From Novosphingobium sp. PhB165 (GTDB lineage Bacteria > Pseudomonadota > Alphaproteobacteria > Sphingomonadales > Sphingomonadaceae), in NCBI RefSeq assembly GCF_004341845.1, contig NZ_SLVB01000002.1:558001-622000 (forward strand): a DNA stretch of 64,000 bases, in the 5' to 3' direction. The position numbers and the translations under genes were made by a program. Below the pieces are notes generated by a model. The model did not search any database. It saw only the letters and a list, made by a program, of their open reading frames with translations, and was not told where the DNA came from. This document shows positions 35,973 to 46,200 of the stretch, piece by piece. Each line of letters opens with the position of its first letter. Position 1 is the first letter of the stretch.

Positions 35973-36896
35973 CTACCGCGCCGCGATGCGCGGTTCGGGT
36001 TCGGTGGTGATCGAACCTTTCGCGATACTGGTCTGGGCCAGCACGCCCAGAAGATAGCGCGCATATTCCGACTTGCCGAGGCGGGCGATGGACCGCTCGA
36101 ACTCGCCCTCGTCGATGAAGCCGCGCCGGAAGGCGATCTCTTCGGGACAGGCGATCTTTACGGCCTGCCGCTTTTCGAGGATGCGCACGAATTCGGCGGC
36201 GTCCATCAGGCTTTCAGGCGTGCCGGTATCGAGCCAGGCAAAGCCCCGCCCCATCACTTCCACCGAGAGCGATCCGCGTTCGAGATAGACTCGGTTGACG
36301 TCGGTAATCTCCAGTTCGCCGCGCGCCGAGGGCTTGAGATTTGCGGCGATGTCCACCACCTGCCCGTCGTAGAAATAGAGCCCGGTAACCGCCCAGTTCG
36401 AGCGCGGCCGGGCGGGCTTTTCCTCGATCGACAGGGCATTCATCTGCCCATCGAACTCGACGACGCCGTAACGCTCGGGATCCTGCACGTGATAGGCGAA
36501 GACGCTGGCGCCGCTCTCGCGCTGGGCCGCGTCGGTCAACAGGTTCGGCAGGCCATGGCCGTGGAAGATATTGTCGCCGAGGATGAGCGCCGAGGGATCT
36601 CGGCCCACGAAGTCGGCGCCGATGACATAGGCCTGCGCCAGCCCTTCCGGGCGGGGCTGCACGGCATATTCCACTTCCATGCCCCACTGCGATCCATCGC
36701 CCAGCAGGTCGCGGAATGCGGGCAGGTCGCGCGGGGTGGAGATGATGAGTACTTGCCGGATCCCCGCCAGCATCAGCGTGGTGAGCGGATAGTAGATCAT
36801 CGGCTTGTCGTAGACCGGCATGAGCTGCTTCGACGTCGCCAGCGTCATCGGATAGAGCCGGGTGCCGCTGCCACCGGCGAGAATGATGCCCTTCAT
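35973..36896 (-). CDS. rfbA: Glucose-1-phosphate thymidylyltransferase
   Basis: 307 residues starting [18 protein letters not shown], the RfbA/RmlA signature, with [17 protein letters not shown] and the [11 protein letters not shown] motif. It makes dTDP-glucose from glucose-1-phosphate and dTTP, the first step to dTDP-L-rhamnose. The ATG overlaps the rfbD stop as ATGA. It is the last gene of rfbCBDA. Confidence 0.96.
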   Translation of the reverse strand: MKGIILAGGSGTRLYPMTLATSKQLMPVYDKPMIYYPLTTLMLAGIRQVLIISTPRDLPAFRDLLGDGSQWGMEVEYAVQPRPEGLAQAYVIGADFVGRDPSALILGDNIFHGHGLPNLLTDAAQRESGASVFAYHVQDPERYGVVEFDGQMNALSIEEKPARPRSNWAVTGLYFYDGQVVDIAANLKPSARGELEITDVNRVYLERGSLSVEVMGRGFAWLDTGTPESLMDAAEFVRILEKRQAVKIACPEEIAFRRGFIDEGEFERSIARLGKSEYARYLLGVLAQTSIAKGSITTEPEPRIAAR

Positions 36897-37819
36897 GCCT
36901 GTGCTCTCACCAATAAGGGAACGACGCCGGGCTTGCCGACCAACCGTTCGACCACGGCCGCAAGCGACCACTGCCAGGTGGGCATGACGACGCCATGCAC
37001 CAGCTTGATCCGGGAACTGTCCAACCGGGCATCGGCGGGGCGCCGGGCCGGGGTGGGATAGTCCTCGGTGGAAATCCGCCGCACTTCGGCCTGCGGGCCG
37101 CCGAACCGGCGCGAGATCTTGAAAGTCTCCTCGGCAAGGTCCGCCCATGAGGCTTCGCCCGTCGCCGCCATATGGAAAGTGCCGCGCAAGGCGGGATCCG
37201 GGCTGCGGACGAGATTGCGCGCGACGGTGAGCACGCCCTCGGCAATATCGAGCGCGCTGGTGGGATTGCCGATCTGGTCGGAGACGACGGAGATTTCCGG
37301 GCGCTCGCCCGCCAGCCGCAGCATGGTCTTGACGAAATTGCCGCCGAACGGGCTGTAGACCCACGCCGTCCGCAGGATCGCGGTGTTTTCGCCGTAGAGC
37401 GCGGTGACGCGGTGTTCGCCGTCGAGCTTGGTAAGGCCATAGACGCCAAGCGGCGCGGTGGCATCGCTTTCGCGGCGGGGCTGGCCGGTCGTTCCGGAAA
37501 AGACGTAGTCGGTGGAGAGATGGACCAGTGGCACGCCGAGTTGTTTCGCGGCCTGCGCAATCGCGGCGGCGCCTCGGCAATTGACGGCGTGGGCGGTTTC
37601 GGCGTCGCTCTCGGCCCGGTCGACGGCGGTATAGGCGGCGGCCGAGACGATGACATCGGGTGACGCCGCCTCCAGAGCGCGGATCGCATCGTCCGGCGAT
37701 GCCGAGGCGAGGTCCAGTTCGGGGCGGCCCACGGTCACGACTTCGACGCCGCGTGCCGGTCCGCATTCGAGCAGGCTGCTGGCGACTTGCCCGCTGGTTC
37801 CGGTGACGGCCAGCCTCAT
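36893..37819 (-). CDS. rfbD: dTDP-4-dehydrorhamnose reductase
   Basis: 308 residues: [10 protein letters not shown] nucleotide motif, [10 protein letters not shown], and catalytic Tyr-Lys in [11 protein letters not shown]. It reduces dTDP-4-keto-L-rhamnose to dTDP-L-rhamnose. It overlaps rfbB and rfbA by 4 bases on each side. Confidence 0.96.
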   Translation of the reverse strand: MRLAVTGTSGQVASSLLECGPARGVEVVTVGRPELDLASASPDDAIRALEAASPDVIVSAAAYTAVDRAESDAETAHAVNCRGAAAIAQAAKQLGVPLVHLSTDYVFSGTTGQPRRESDATAPLGVYGLTKLDGEHRVTALYGENTAILRTAWVYSPFGGNFVKTMLRLAGERPEISVVSDQIGNPTSALDIAEGVLTVARNLVRSPDPALRGTFHMAATGEASWADLAEETFKISRRFGGPQAEVRRISTEDYPTPARRPADARLDSSRIKLVHGVVMPTWQWSLAAVVERLVGKPGVVPLLVRAQA

Positions 37820-38874
37820 GCGGCGACCACTGTCGGAAGGCCCAGTCGCTCGCCTTCGTAGCGGGCGCGCAGCGGGCCCCACCACCACTCGTTGTCGAGA
37901 TACCAGCGGACGGTTCGTGCAAGGCCGGTCTCGAAAGTCTCCTGCGCGCGCCAGCCGAGTTCGTTCTCCAGCCGGGAGGCGTCGATGGCGTAGCGGGCGT
38001 CGTGCCCGGGCCGGTCGGTCACGAAGGCGATCAGCCGTTCGCGCGGGGTTTCGGCGGGGACCAGTTCGTCAAGGATCGCGCAGATCTGTCGCACCACGTC
38101 GATATTGCGACGCTCATTGCCGCCGCCGACATTGTATGTCCGGCCCGGTCGGCCGCGCTCCGCAATGCAGTCGAGCGCGCGCACGTGATCCTCGACATAG
38201 AGCCAGTCGCGCACGTTCTCGCCCCGCCCGTAGACCGGCAGGTTCCGTCCGGCGAGCGCGTTGAGGATCGTCAGCGGGATCAGCTTTTCGGGGAAATGAT
38301 AGGGCCCGTAATTGTTCGAGCAGTTCGACACTACCACCGGCAACCCGTAGGTGCGGTGCCACGCCTTGGCGAGATGGTCGGACGCGGCCTTGGATGCCGA
38401 ATAGGGCGAACTGGGATCGTAGGGCGTGTCCTCGGTGAACAGCCCTTCCTCGCCCAGTGTGCCGTAGACCTCATCGGTGGAGACATGGAGGAACCGGAAC
38501 GCCGCGTGCCGCTCCCGGTCCAGCCCGGCCCAATAGCCGCGCGCCGCTTCGAGCAGGGCGAAGGTTCCCATCACGTTGGTTTCGACGAACGCCGAAGCTC
38601 CCGTAATCGAGCGGTCGACATGGCTTTCGGCGGCCAGATGCATAACCCGGTCGGGCTGGAACTGCGCGAAGGCGGCGTCCATCGCCGCGCGGTCGCGAAT
38701 ATCGGCCTTTAGGAAGCGGTAGTTCGGGCGGTCCGCCACGGCGCGCAGCGATGCCTCGCAGCCCGCATATGTCAGGGCATCGATGTTGAGCACATCGAAC
38801 CCGCGTTCCAGAACGAGATAGCGAACGAGCGCCGATCCGATGAAGCCGGCCCCGCCGGTGACGATCACGCGCAT
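37816..38874 (-). CDS. rfbB: dTDP-glucose 4,6-dehydratase
   Basis: 352 residues: [27 protein letters not shown], and the catalytic [10 protein letters not shown]. It forms dTDP-4-keto-6-deoxyglucose. Its start lies 10 bases inside the end of rfbC. Confidence 0.97.
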   Translation of the reverse strand: MRVIVTGGAGFIGSALVRYLVLERGFDVLNIDALTYAGCEASLRAVADRPNYRFLKADIRDRAAMDAAFAQFQPDRVMHLAAESHVDRSITGASAFVETNVMGTFALLEAARGYWAGLDRERHAAFRFLHVSTDEVYGTLGEEGLFTEDTPYDPSSPYSASKAASDHLAKAWHRTYGLPVVVSNCSNNYGPYHFPEKLIPLTILNALAGRNLPVYGRGENVRDWLYVEDHVRALDCIAERGRPGRTYNVGGGNERRNIDVVRQICAILDELVPAETPRERLIAFVTDRPGHDARYAIDASRLENELGWRAQETFETGLARTVRWYLDNEWWWGPLRARYEGERLGLPTVVAA

Positions 38875-39443
38875 CGCAGCGCCTCCTTGCCAGCGACGCG
38901 GGCGGCGGGATCGCTCAACGTGGGAAGCGCCCTGTCTTTCGCAGACAGCGTTTCCGGATCGGCGATATCCGGCCAGGCGACGGCGATCGCCGGATCGTTC
39001 CACGCCAGGCCGGTGTCGCATTCGGGGCTGTAGTAGTCGGTCACCTTGTAGGCGATCACCGTATCGGGAAGCAGTGTGCAGAAGCCATGCGCGAACCCGG
39101 GCGGGATCCAGAGCTGCTTCCCATTATCCGGTGTGAGCGTTTCCGCGATCCAGCGGCCGAACGTCGGCGAGCCCTCGCGAATGTCCACCGCCACATCGAA
39201 CAGCGCGCCGGCGGTGCACCTGACCAGCTTGCCCTGTTGATGCGGCGCCGTCTGGAAGTGCAGCCCGCGCAGGGTTCCCTCCCGCGCGCTCAGGGACTCG
39301 TTATCCTGCACGAACATGGCGCCGTCACAGTGCTGGGCGCAGATGTCCGCACGGAAGGTCTCCATGAAATAGCCCCGCGCGTCCTCATGACGCCGGGGCG
39401 TGAGCAGGACGGGTCCGGCGATGTCGTACGTGGTGACGTGCAT
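38865..39443 (-). CDS. rfbC: dTDP-4-dehydrorhamnose 3,5-epimerase
   Basis: 192 residues with the RmlC cupin pattern [39 protein letters not shown] at the start, and [13 protein letters not shown]. It is the first gene of the operon, with GAGGA before the ATG and a 10-bp palindrome CTGCCGGCAG just upstream (39464-39473). Confidence 0.96.
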   Translation of the reverse strand: MHVTTYDIAGPVLLTPRRHEDARGYFMETFRADICAQHCDGAMFVQDNESLSAREGTLRGLHFQTAPHQQGKLVRCTAGALFDVAVDIREGSPTFGRWIAETLTPDNGKQLWIPPGFAHGFCTLLPDTVIAYKVTDYYSPECDTGLAWNDPAIAVAWPDIADPETLSAKDRALPTLSDPAARVAGKEALRCA

Positions 39444-39930
39444 TTGACCGGATCCTCTGAATTCTGCCGGCAGTAACGAAGCGCCCCGTGCCCTGTTCCG
39501 ACGCGGGACTTGCTCCGATCTCTACCCAACAAAACCGGATATCAAGCGCCTTGCCAATTCCGCGCCGACGGACCTCTTTACTCGATCCCGAAAGGGGCCT
39601 TCCGAAAATCGCCCTCCGCTTATTACCGGGACCATGGAGGCAATACTCAGAGCGATCGCCTCTCGTGATAATCGGCACCGTGCATGGTACCGGATGCGGC
39701 GCCCGAAAAGCGGGAAATTCGATAATTCGCATGCACCTTGCGGCTACCCGTTGCTCCACGACCGCTCGTCACGATGGGCTACAAATGGACGCATTGCGAT
39801 AAGATAAAAGCAAATATACAGTACGCATTCGGATATCCAGAATAAGCACTGCTGGGCGGAGCAGTATATACGGCCACCTCGTCTGAGGCGCTGCACAATT
39901 GGCGCATTGGAAAACAGAGGCTTTCCCAAA
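39444..39930. other. Intergenic region between rfbC and a LuxR-type gene
   Basis: No gene is seen. The region must carry the rfb promoter and the promoter of the rightward regulator. Features noted are the CTGCCGGCAG palindrome at 39464-39473 and an AT-richer stretch at 39780-39870 containing the inverted repeat at 39848-39865. Confidence 0.45.
39848..39865. promoter_or_regulatory. Inverted repeat upstream of the LuxR-type regulator
   Basis: ACTGCT-GGGCGG-AGCAGT is a perfect 6-bp inverted repeat followed directly by an AT-rich ATATA that could be part of a -10 element. It is 65 bases before the ATG at 39931. Confidence 0.35.
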
Positions 39931-40638
39931 ATGGCTACCGCAGTTTCCCTTGCTATCAAGAATGCACTCGTGCGCGAAGGTGTTCGCCGCATTCTGTCCG
40001 ATTCATGGTTCGAGATTGTCGAGACGGTGGACCATCTTCGCGAATTGGATGCGGACTTGTCCGCTTCCGCGGAAATCCACATTCTGGTCATCGACCGGTC
40101 GCTGCTCGGCGTGGACGGTGCAGCCACCGTGGCGGCCACCCTCGCCAGCTTTCCCGATACGCGGATCGTCACGCTGGTGGACTCGTTCGACTTTTCGCAG
40201 ATGGTCGCGATCTATGCAGCCGGGGCGCATGCCTACTTCCTGGACCACGTGCCCTATCAGGCGCTGGTGGCGATGATGCAGATGGTGGCCATCGGGCAAA
40301 AGGTGGCGCCGCCGGAGCTGGTGGACCTTCTGGGGAACATGCTGCTGGTCACCAGCCATTCGCCCCAGAACTCCAAGGTCGACAGCTACAACCTCAATGA
40401 GCGGGAGCGGATGGTCCTTGGCCATCTGGGGCAAGGGTTGCCCAACAAGGCCATCGCGCGCGACCTTGGGGTCAGCGAGTCGGCGATGAAGGCCTCGGTC
40501 AAATCGATCCTCAAGAAGCTGGGCGTTCGCAACCGGACGCAGGCCGCCGTCATGGCGCGCGAGCTGTCGCTGGGTAAGCCATCGCGTCAGCCGGGCGAAT
40601 CGGTGACCGTGTGCATCGACGACGCGGCTCAGGCCTAG
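39931..40638 (+). CDS. LuxR/FixJ-type regulator with degenerate receiver
   Basis: 235 residues. The N-terminal half folds like a receiver with an Asp at the phosphorylation position (ILVIDRSLLG), but it lacks the usual N-terminal acidic pair and the conserved Lys (YFLDHVP replaces the usual K). The C-terminal LuxR helix-turn-helix (about 150-210) reads LNERERMVLGHLGQGLPNKAI then RDLGVSESAMKASVKSILKKLG. It is probably controlled without phosphorylation, or by a ligand. ATG 39931 is chosen over an in-frame TTG at 39907. It is the first of two LuxR-type genes beside the NRPS-PKS operon. Confidence 0.85.
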   Translation: MATAVSLAIKNALVREGVRRILSDSWFEIVETVDHLRELDADLSASAEIHILVIDRSLLGVDGAATVAATLASFPDTRIVTLVDSFDFSQMVAIYAAGAHAYFLDHVPYQALVAMMQMVAIGQKVAPPELVDLLGNMLLVTSHSPQNSKVDSYNLNERERMVLGHLGQGLPNKAIARDLGVSESAMKASVKSILKKLGVRNRTQAAVMARELSLGKPSRQPGESVTVCIDDAAQA

Positions 40639-40715
40639 GCTAAGCAGAGCGTTCACCGGGGCGAATCCCGCGCCCACAAGCCATTCGCCATTCCAATCCC
40701 GTTATCGAACCCAAA

Positions 40716-40804
40716 ACCCGTCATCCCCGCGAAGGCGGGGATTCCGCTTTTCTTGCGGCGGGGCGAAAAGACAGCGGGGCCCCGCCTACGCGGGGGCGAC
40801 GGGG
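40716..40804. repeat. REP-like pair 2 (inverted copies)
   Basis: A copy at 40716-40753 (CATCCCCGCGAAGGCGGGG then ATTCCGCTTTTCTT) and an inverted, diverged copy at 40772-40804 (AGCGGGGCCCCGCCTACGCG then GGGGCGACGGGG). The same family occurs at 34.0 and 59.3 kb. Confidence 0.85.
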
Positions 40805-41200
40805 TGATGGACCTCCCGACTCAGGATCAAACGGAAACTGGGCCTCTCGCCCCCCAAGATCGGGCGCCCCCTCAGCCAAGGATTTGTCCAGGCGCACCGG
40901 GGACCATTTTTTACCCCCTCCCCCTCGCTCTTACGGGTTAGCCATTTGACTAACGCGCGCCGTCCATCGCTCCCTTCCGCATCTGTGTTCCACACACGTT
41001 CCGGACGCTTTTCCGTGCGGTTCGCTGTGTGCAATCGTCATCATAATACTCCCGGATCATTCCGAGAGTTCCGAAGCGGCGATTAAGTATGAACGGAATA
41101 GGCTCATGCGATATCGCAAACGCAAAAGGCCAAGCCAAACGGCTGCGGTTGAATCCAAAATATAGCGTGACTCATTTAGCGCCCTAGGTAACATTGCTTA

Positions 41201-41219
41201 TGAGGTTGAAATGACCTCA
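41201..41219. promoter_or_regulatory. Inverted repeat upstream of the stand-alone LuxR HTH gene
   Basis: TGAGGT-TGAAATG-ACCTCA is a perfect 6-bp inverted repeat with a 7-base spacer, 24 bases before the ATG at 41243. The spacing is right for autoregulation by a LuxR-type dimer. Confidence 0.45.
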
Positions 41220-41242
41220 CCGATTAAATTTGGGGGAATTAC

Positions 41243-41473
41243 ATGCACAGATTTGGTAATGAAGATGCAGTGCAATTAACTGCGAGGGAACTGGACGTAC
41301 TTCGTTTTGTGGCGATGGGACGTTCTGCTAAAGAAACCGCGATCGAATTGAAGATCGCACCTTGCACTGTCGAGCGGCACGTAGAAAACGTTCGCCTTAA
41401 AACAAGAACGCGCAATCGTGCTCATATGATTGCTCACGTGATCCGCGAAGGGCTTCTTCAGCCCTATCAGTAA
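41243..41473 (+). CDS. Stand-alone LuxR-type helix-turn-helix protein
   Basis: 76 residues that are almost only a LuxR DNA-binding domain: LTARELDVLRFVAMGRSAKE then TAIELKIAPCTVERHVENVR. There is no receiver or ligand domain. Base composition is AT-richer than the neighbours, and GGGGG precedes the ATG. Its stop overlaps the end of the convergent phosphopantetheinyl transferase gene by 7 bases. Position suggests control of the NRPS-PKS operon, but this is inference. Confidence 0.85.
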   Translation: MHRFGNEDAVQLTARELDVLRFVAMGRSAKETAIELKIAPCTVERHVENVRLKTRTRNRAHMIAHVIREGLLQPYQ

Positions 41474-42234
41474 GACCAATTATACAGTTCGTAAGCCGAT
41501 GGACCCGGTGAAGCCACGCGGCGCAATCGGGCCCAGGCGACCATCAGGTCGTCCTTCAGGTCGTAATTTTCACATTCCACGAACTGTCCTTCAATTTCGA
41601 CGCTCCTGACCCCCGGCCCGACCCCGCAGTCAAATGAAGACGGCGCGATCGAGAGCCCGGCACCGAGCGCTTTTATGCAAGCCTCTTTCCTGACCCATAC
41701 GCTCAGGAAGGCGCGATCGCAGATGGGGCTGCCCGGCCCGCATTCCGGGCCCCGCAGTCCCGCCTGCTCATCCTGCGTGTAGTGAAGCACGCTCAGATCG
41801 TCCGCGTCCTCGATGGGACGGACCACTTCCAGATCGACACCGATCTCATATTCCTGCGACCATGCGATCAGCGCCGACTGGCCGCTGTAGCTGATGCTGC
41901 ATTGCGCGCCCGGTACGCCCGACAGATAGGGTTTGCCCAAGTCGTTGGGATCATAGCGCTGGTCTGCCGCCGCCACTCCGAAATAGCACTCACCCAGCAC
42001 GCGCAGCGCGCCATGCGCGGCGATGTAGCGTCGGCGCAGTGGCTCCCGCAGAAAGCGCCCTGCCCGCTCCCGCTCCGCATCCGAAAGGCTGGCGGCAAGA
42101 CGCGGATCGACGATGTCCGGCACGGACAGCAGCCATAGCGGAAACGGTGCTGTAATCGGCTCCATCGCAAGGCCAAAGCCGCGCAGGGCCCTGTCCGCCT
42201 CGCGGTTCAGCGCCAGTAGTGCGTGGTTACGCAC
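41467..42234 (-). CDS. 4'-phosphopantetheinyl transferase, Sfp type
   Basis: 255 residues. The Sfp signature is present: IGVDLEVVRPIEDADDL with the Mg-binding Asp, and FLSVWVRKEACIKALGAG with the WxxKEA motif. It attaches phosphopantetheine to carrier domains, which are found in the adjacent NRPS and PKS. The start is GTG 42234, overlapping the glycosyltransferase stop by 8 bases; an internal ATG gives 232 residues. It is the last gene of the NRPS-PKS-GT-PPTase set. Confidence 0.92.
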   Translation of the reverse strand: MRNHALLALNREADRALRGFGLAMEPITAPFPLWLLSVPDIVDPRLAASLSDAERERAGRFLREPLRRRYIAAHGALRVLGECYFGVAAADQRYDPNDLGKPYLSGVPGAQCSISYSGQSALIAWSQEYEIGVDLEVVRPIEDADDLSVLHYTQDEQAGLRGPECGPGSPICDRAFLSVWVRKEACIKALGAGLSIAPSSFDCGVGPGVRSVEIEGQFVECENYDLKDDLMVAWARLRRVASPGPSAYELYNWSY

Positions 42235-43231
42235 TTTCCAGGCTTTGGCTGCGACGCGGCGCCAATGCGGAGCGCCGCGCGAAATCGCTCAGCAGGCGGG
42301 GCGGATCCGGCGTGTCTTCCCTGCGCAACAGCTGCTTGGCAAGGAACAGGATATGCCCGCCCATCCATGCCATGTCGGCCAGCATGGCATAGGCGCGGCC
42401 GTGGTTCTTGACGAAGTAGCGCTGGCGAGAATCGAACCAATAGCCGGGCATGCGCGGCAGTTTTGCATCCTTGGCGTGGACGCCGATGCTCTGCCCCGCG
42501 ATGTGCAGCACCACGGCCTGCGGCAGGTACCACGTTTGCCAGCCCTCAGCCCGGATCATACGGCAAAAGTCGGTTTCCTCGTAGAACAGGAAGAAGCCCT
42601 CATCGAAGCGGAGCCCTTCCTCCAGCACCTTGCGGCGGATCGCGAAGCTGGCGCCGCTGACCCAGTCGACGGGTTCCGGGCGCGGCCCCATCCGGCGGCC
42701 GATAGCGTGGCGCGACAGCAGCCTGGAGGCCGGTCCCCAGCGCAGTCCCCGCTCCAGCTCACCCAGAATGGTCGGAAAGCGGAAGGCATAGGGCCACAAC
42801 GCGCCGTCGCCTTCGAGCAGCGCCGTGCCGACCACGCCCGCAGCGGGAACGGCGGCCATGAACTCCACCAACGCCCGCGCCGCGCCGGGCATGACGCGGG
42901 TATCGGGGTTGACCAGCCACACCGTCTGCGCGGGATCGCAGCCCGACAGGATCGCCTCGAAACCGATATTGTTGCCCGCGCCGAACCCGCCGTTCACCGG
43001 CGAGCGGATCACGGTCACCCAGTCCCACTTTTCACGCGCGACTGCCGCTTCGATCACAGCGGCCGAGCCATCGGGTGAGGCGTTGTCGACCACGAAGACC
43101 CGCAGCGCGATATCGGGGCCGCGTTCGGCCAGCAGGCTCTCCAGACAGGAGACGACGAGCGGTCCGGTGCGGTAGTTGACGATGATAACGTCGAGCGAAG
43201 GCACCGTCTTTGCGGCGTTGGAAGGCGTCAT
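42227..43231 (-). CDS. Family 2 glycosyltransferase, rhamnosyltransferase-like
   Basis: 334 residues. GT-A motifs: VIIVNYRTGPLVVSCLESLL, VVDNASPDGS, NGGFGAGNNIGF, and VWLVNPDTRV with the DxD-type acid. VSGASFAIRRKVLEEGLRFD and FFLFYEETDFCRMIR are typical of WbbL-like rhamnosyltransferases. It overlaps the PKS stop by ATGA and the PPTase start by 8 bases, so it is part of the NRPS-PKS operon and may glycosylate its product. The rfbCBDA genes 3 kb away would supply dTDP-rhamnose. Confidence 0.88.
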   Translation of the reverse strand: MTPSNAAKTVPSLDVIIVNYRTGPLVVSCLESLLAERGPDIALRVFVVDNASPDGSAAVIEAAVAREKWDWVTVIRSPVNGGFGAGNNIGFEAILSGCDPAQTVWLVNPDTRVMPGAARALVEFMAAVPAAGVVGTALLEGDGALWPYAFRFPTILGELERGLRWGPASRLLSRHAIGRRMGPRPEPVDWVSGASFAIRRKVLEEGLRFDEGFFLFYEETDFCRMIRAEGWQTWYLPQAVVLHIAGQSIGVHAKDAKLPRMPGYWFDSRQRYFVKNHGRAYAMLADMAWMGGHILFLAKQLLRREDTPDPPRLLSDFARRSALAPRRSQSLESA

Positions 43232-46200
43232 TCCGCGGCTACTCCCAGCAATTCGACGGGCCCTTCCAGCGCCTCGGAAGCGTAGGACGGGGCCAGGTCC
43301 ATCAGCGCATTGTCGAGCGCTTCCTGAAACAGCGGAGCCAGCGTCTCGATATTCGGTTCCTGCAAGCTGCTGCCATGCCCGCCGGGCACGTCGACGATCA
43401 TGATCTCCTCGCGCACGCGCTTGCCCCAGCCCAGCGCATAGTCGCGGTAGGTCAGGCGGTAAGGCATGTCGTCGGGCAAGTTGGTGACGTCGCTAGCCTT
43501 GAACAGCGCCACCATGCCGCCTTCGAAAATGCCGCGCGGCTGATGCTCCTTGTGCGCCACTTCATAGAGCTTGAGGAACGACATGGCCCGGGCCGGCGTG
43601 CTTTCGGCGGCCGTGGGCACGCCTCCGGCGCGCAGGGACTGGACGGTGCGGCGGTCGCGGATCCGGCTGACGCGCGAACCCACTTCCCACCGCACTGCGT
43701 TCCAGGCGCGGCGTCCCAGTTCGGGCAGGACATGTGCGGTGCCGACCTCGCCGATCAGCCCGCGCATGCGCGCCAGCCTGAACCGGGTGTTGAGGAACCG
43801 CCGCCTGCGCGCCTCGACATCGGCGGCGTCGATAATGCCCACGAAGGCGACTTGCTCACCAAGGTCCTGAAGCTGGCGGCCGATCTCGAAAGCGATCACG
43901 CCACCGGCGCAGAGCCCTGCCAGCAGATAGGGGCCGGTCGGCCGGGCCTGCCGGATCAGGCCGAGGTAATAGGCGGCCATCTCGTCGATCCGGGTATGGG
44001 CATAGCTGCCGTCCGCATTGCGCAGCGGTTCGAGCCCGAGGATCGGCCGCGCGGAGTCCAGCCGCAGGGCAAGGCCGCGATAGAGCAGCGTCTCGCCAAG
44101 CCCGTCGTGGATGAGGAACAGCGGCAGACCCGATCCGCCTTTGCGGATGGTGATGACGCCCGCCTCGACGGTTTCCGCCGCCGCGCCCGATCCGCCGCCC
44201 AGCGCGCGGCTGTCGGGATCGATGATCGCCGCAAGGTTCGCCACGGTGGGCTGACCCAGCATCGCCGCCAGCGGCAGCGTCTGCCCGGTCTTGCGGCGCA
44301 GGCGATTGGTGAACTGGACGGCGAGCAGCGAATGGCCGCCAAGGTCGAAGAAATTGTCGTTGCGGCCCACCGCGTCCATGCCGAGCAGATCGCACCACAA
44401 GTCGGCAATGACCTTCTCTGCCTCGGTCGCAGGCAAGTCGGCGGGATCGCCCTCGCTGGCGGCCGGAGCCCGGCGCGGCGGCTTGCGCAGGCGGGCGAGC
44501 ACGCCTGGGAGCGGATAGGGCGAAATCACCGTGTGCGGCCGGGCTTTGCCCGCCAGCAGGCGCTCGACGATCCGAACGCCCTCTTCGGGCAGGATAGCCT
44601 CACCCTCCTGCGCGCCGGGGACCGGAGCGAGCGAGACGGGCGCAGCACCGGATTCGCTCCCGCGAGAGAGCAGGCCGGTGTCGATCACCCGCATCATCGT
44701 GAACTCGCTCGCTTCCGCCAGCACGAGGCCGTCGGGATCGGTGATGGTCACGTTGAAAACCGCCGTCTGTCCGGCATCCTCACCGCCCGGGCGAAGGCGC
44801 ACATGACTGACGATCTCTGCCGGAAGCGGGGCATGGAGCAAGAAGCGGCGATAGGTGAACGGGGCGTAGAAATCGCGCTCGGCATCGCGGCCGGGGATCA
44901 GCGTCTGCGCCCCGGCAGTGGCGAAATCGAGCAGCGCGGGATGGAGCAACACTTCATCAAGGTCGCCGTGAAATTCTTCCGGCAATTCGAGCCGCAGCAG
45001 CGCCTCGCCCTTGCCCACCAGCGTCCGCGTGAGGTTGTTCCAACGCGGGCCGACCTGAAGCTTGGGCTGGTCCGCTCCGCCGCCGATACCCGCGCGGCAG
45101 CGCTCGGCAATGGCGTCGAGGTCGAGCGCCGGATTGAGCGGCGTCGTGCCATGGCAGCGCACCAGTCCGCGCGCGTGTTCGACCCAGTCCTTGCCGCCCG
45201 CGCCTTCGGGACGGCCGAGCACCGAGATGCGCCATCCGCCCTCGGCACGGCGGCGGGCGTGGATGCACAGTTCACGCGCGCCGTCGTCGGGCACCGCGAA
45301 CGGCCGCAGGAACGAGAAGTCCGAGAATTCCAGCGGCCCCGGCTTCACGAGTGCAACCGCTGCCCGGGCCAGCTCAAGGAAGCCGGTCCCGGGCAACAGC
45401 GCACCGGCATTTACGACCCGATGCTCTGCGAGCAGCCAGTGCCGTTGGGGGGACAACGTGCCGGTGACGACGAATTCCTGACTGGAGATTGCATGGATCC
45501 GTTCGAGGAACGGATGCGCGACGGGCTTGCCTTCGCCAAGATCGGCCGGAAGCTCGCTCGCAGCCCCTTCGGGCCGGTTGAGCGCGGCGGCCATGCCCAC
45601 TTCGGCCCACTGGCTCCAGCCCACCGAGCACACTCGGGTAACCGGATCGTGGCGGCGCGACTGGGCATAGGCATCGAGGAAGGCGTTTGCGGCGGCATAG
45701 TCGATCTGCCCCGGAATGCCCGCAAAGGCGCTGATCGACGAGAACAGGACAAGGAATTCGGGCGCGTGGCCGTCCAGTGCCTCTTCCAAGGCCAGCGTGC
45801 CGTCGATCTTGGGCCGCAGCACGGCTTCAACCGCGCTGCGTGTGCGGGTTTCGATCAGACCGTCATCGAGTGTACCGGCTGCGTGGAACACGCCGGTGAT
45901 CGGCCCGAACCGGGAAACCGCCCGCCGCAGGCCCCGGCGCAGCGCGCGGGCATCGGCAACGTCGGCAACGACCGATTCCACTTGCGCGCCCGCCGCTTCG
46001 AGAGCCAGCAGCTTGCGCACTCTTTCCTCGGTCGCCAGCGGCAGATCGCCCCGGGCGAGAAGTTCGGCCCAGCGCGCGCGCGGCGGCAGCGCGGTGCGAC
46101 CGACGAGCACGATCCGCGCACCGAACCGGCTCGCCAGATGACGAGCGATGGTGAGGCCGATACCGCCGAGGCCACCGGTAACGACGTAAGTGCCACCCTG

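Larger units (their letters stand above)
40639..41242. other. 604-base intergenic region with REP pair and AT-rich 3' part
   Basis: No convincing gene is seen. The first 170 bases contain REP-like pair 2. From about 41030 the sequence becomes clearly AT-richer than the rest of the window. It ends with an inverted repeat at 41201-41219 before the small LuxR gene. Confidence 0.5.
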
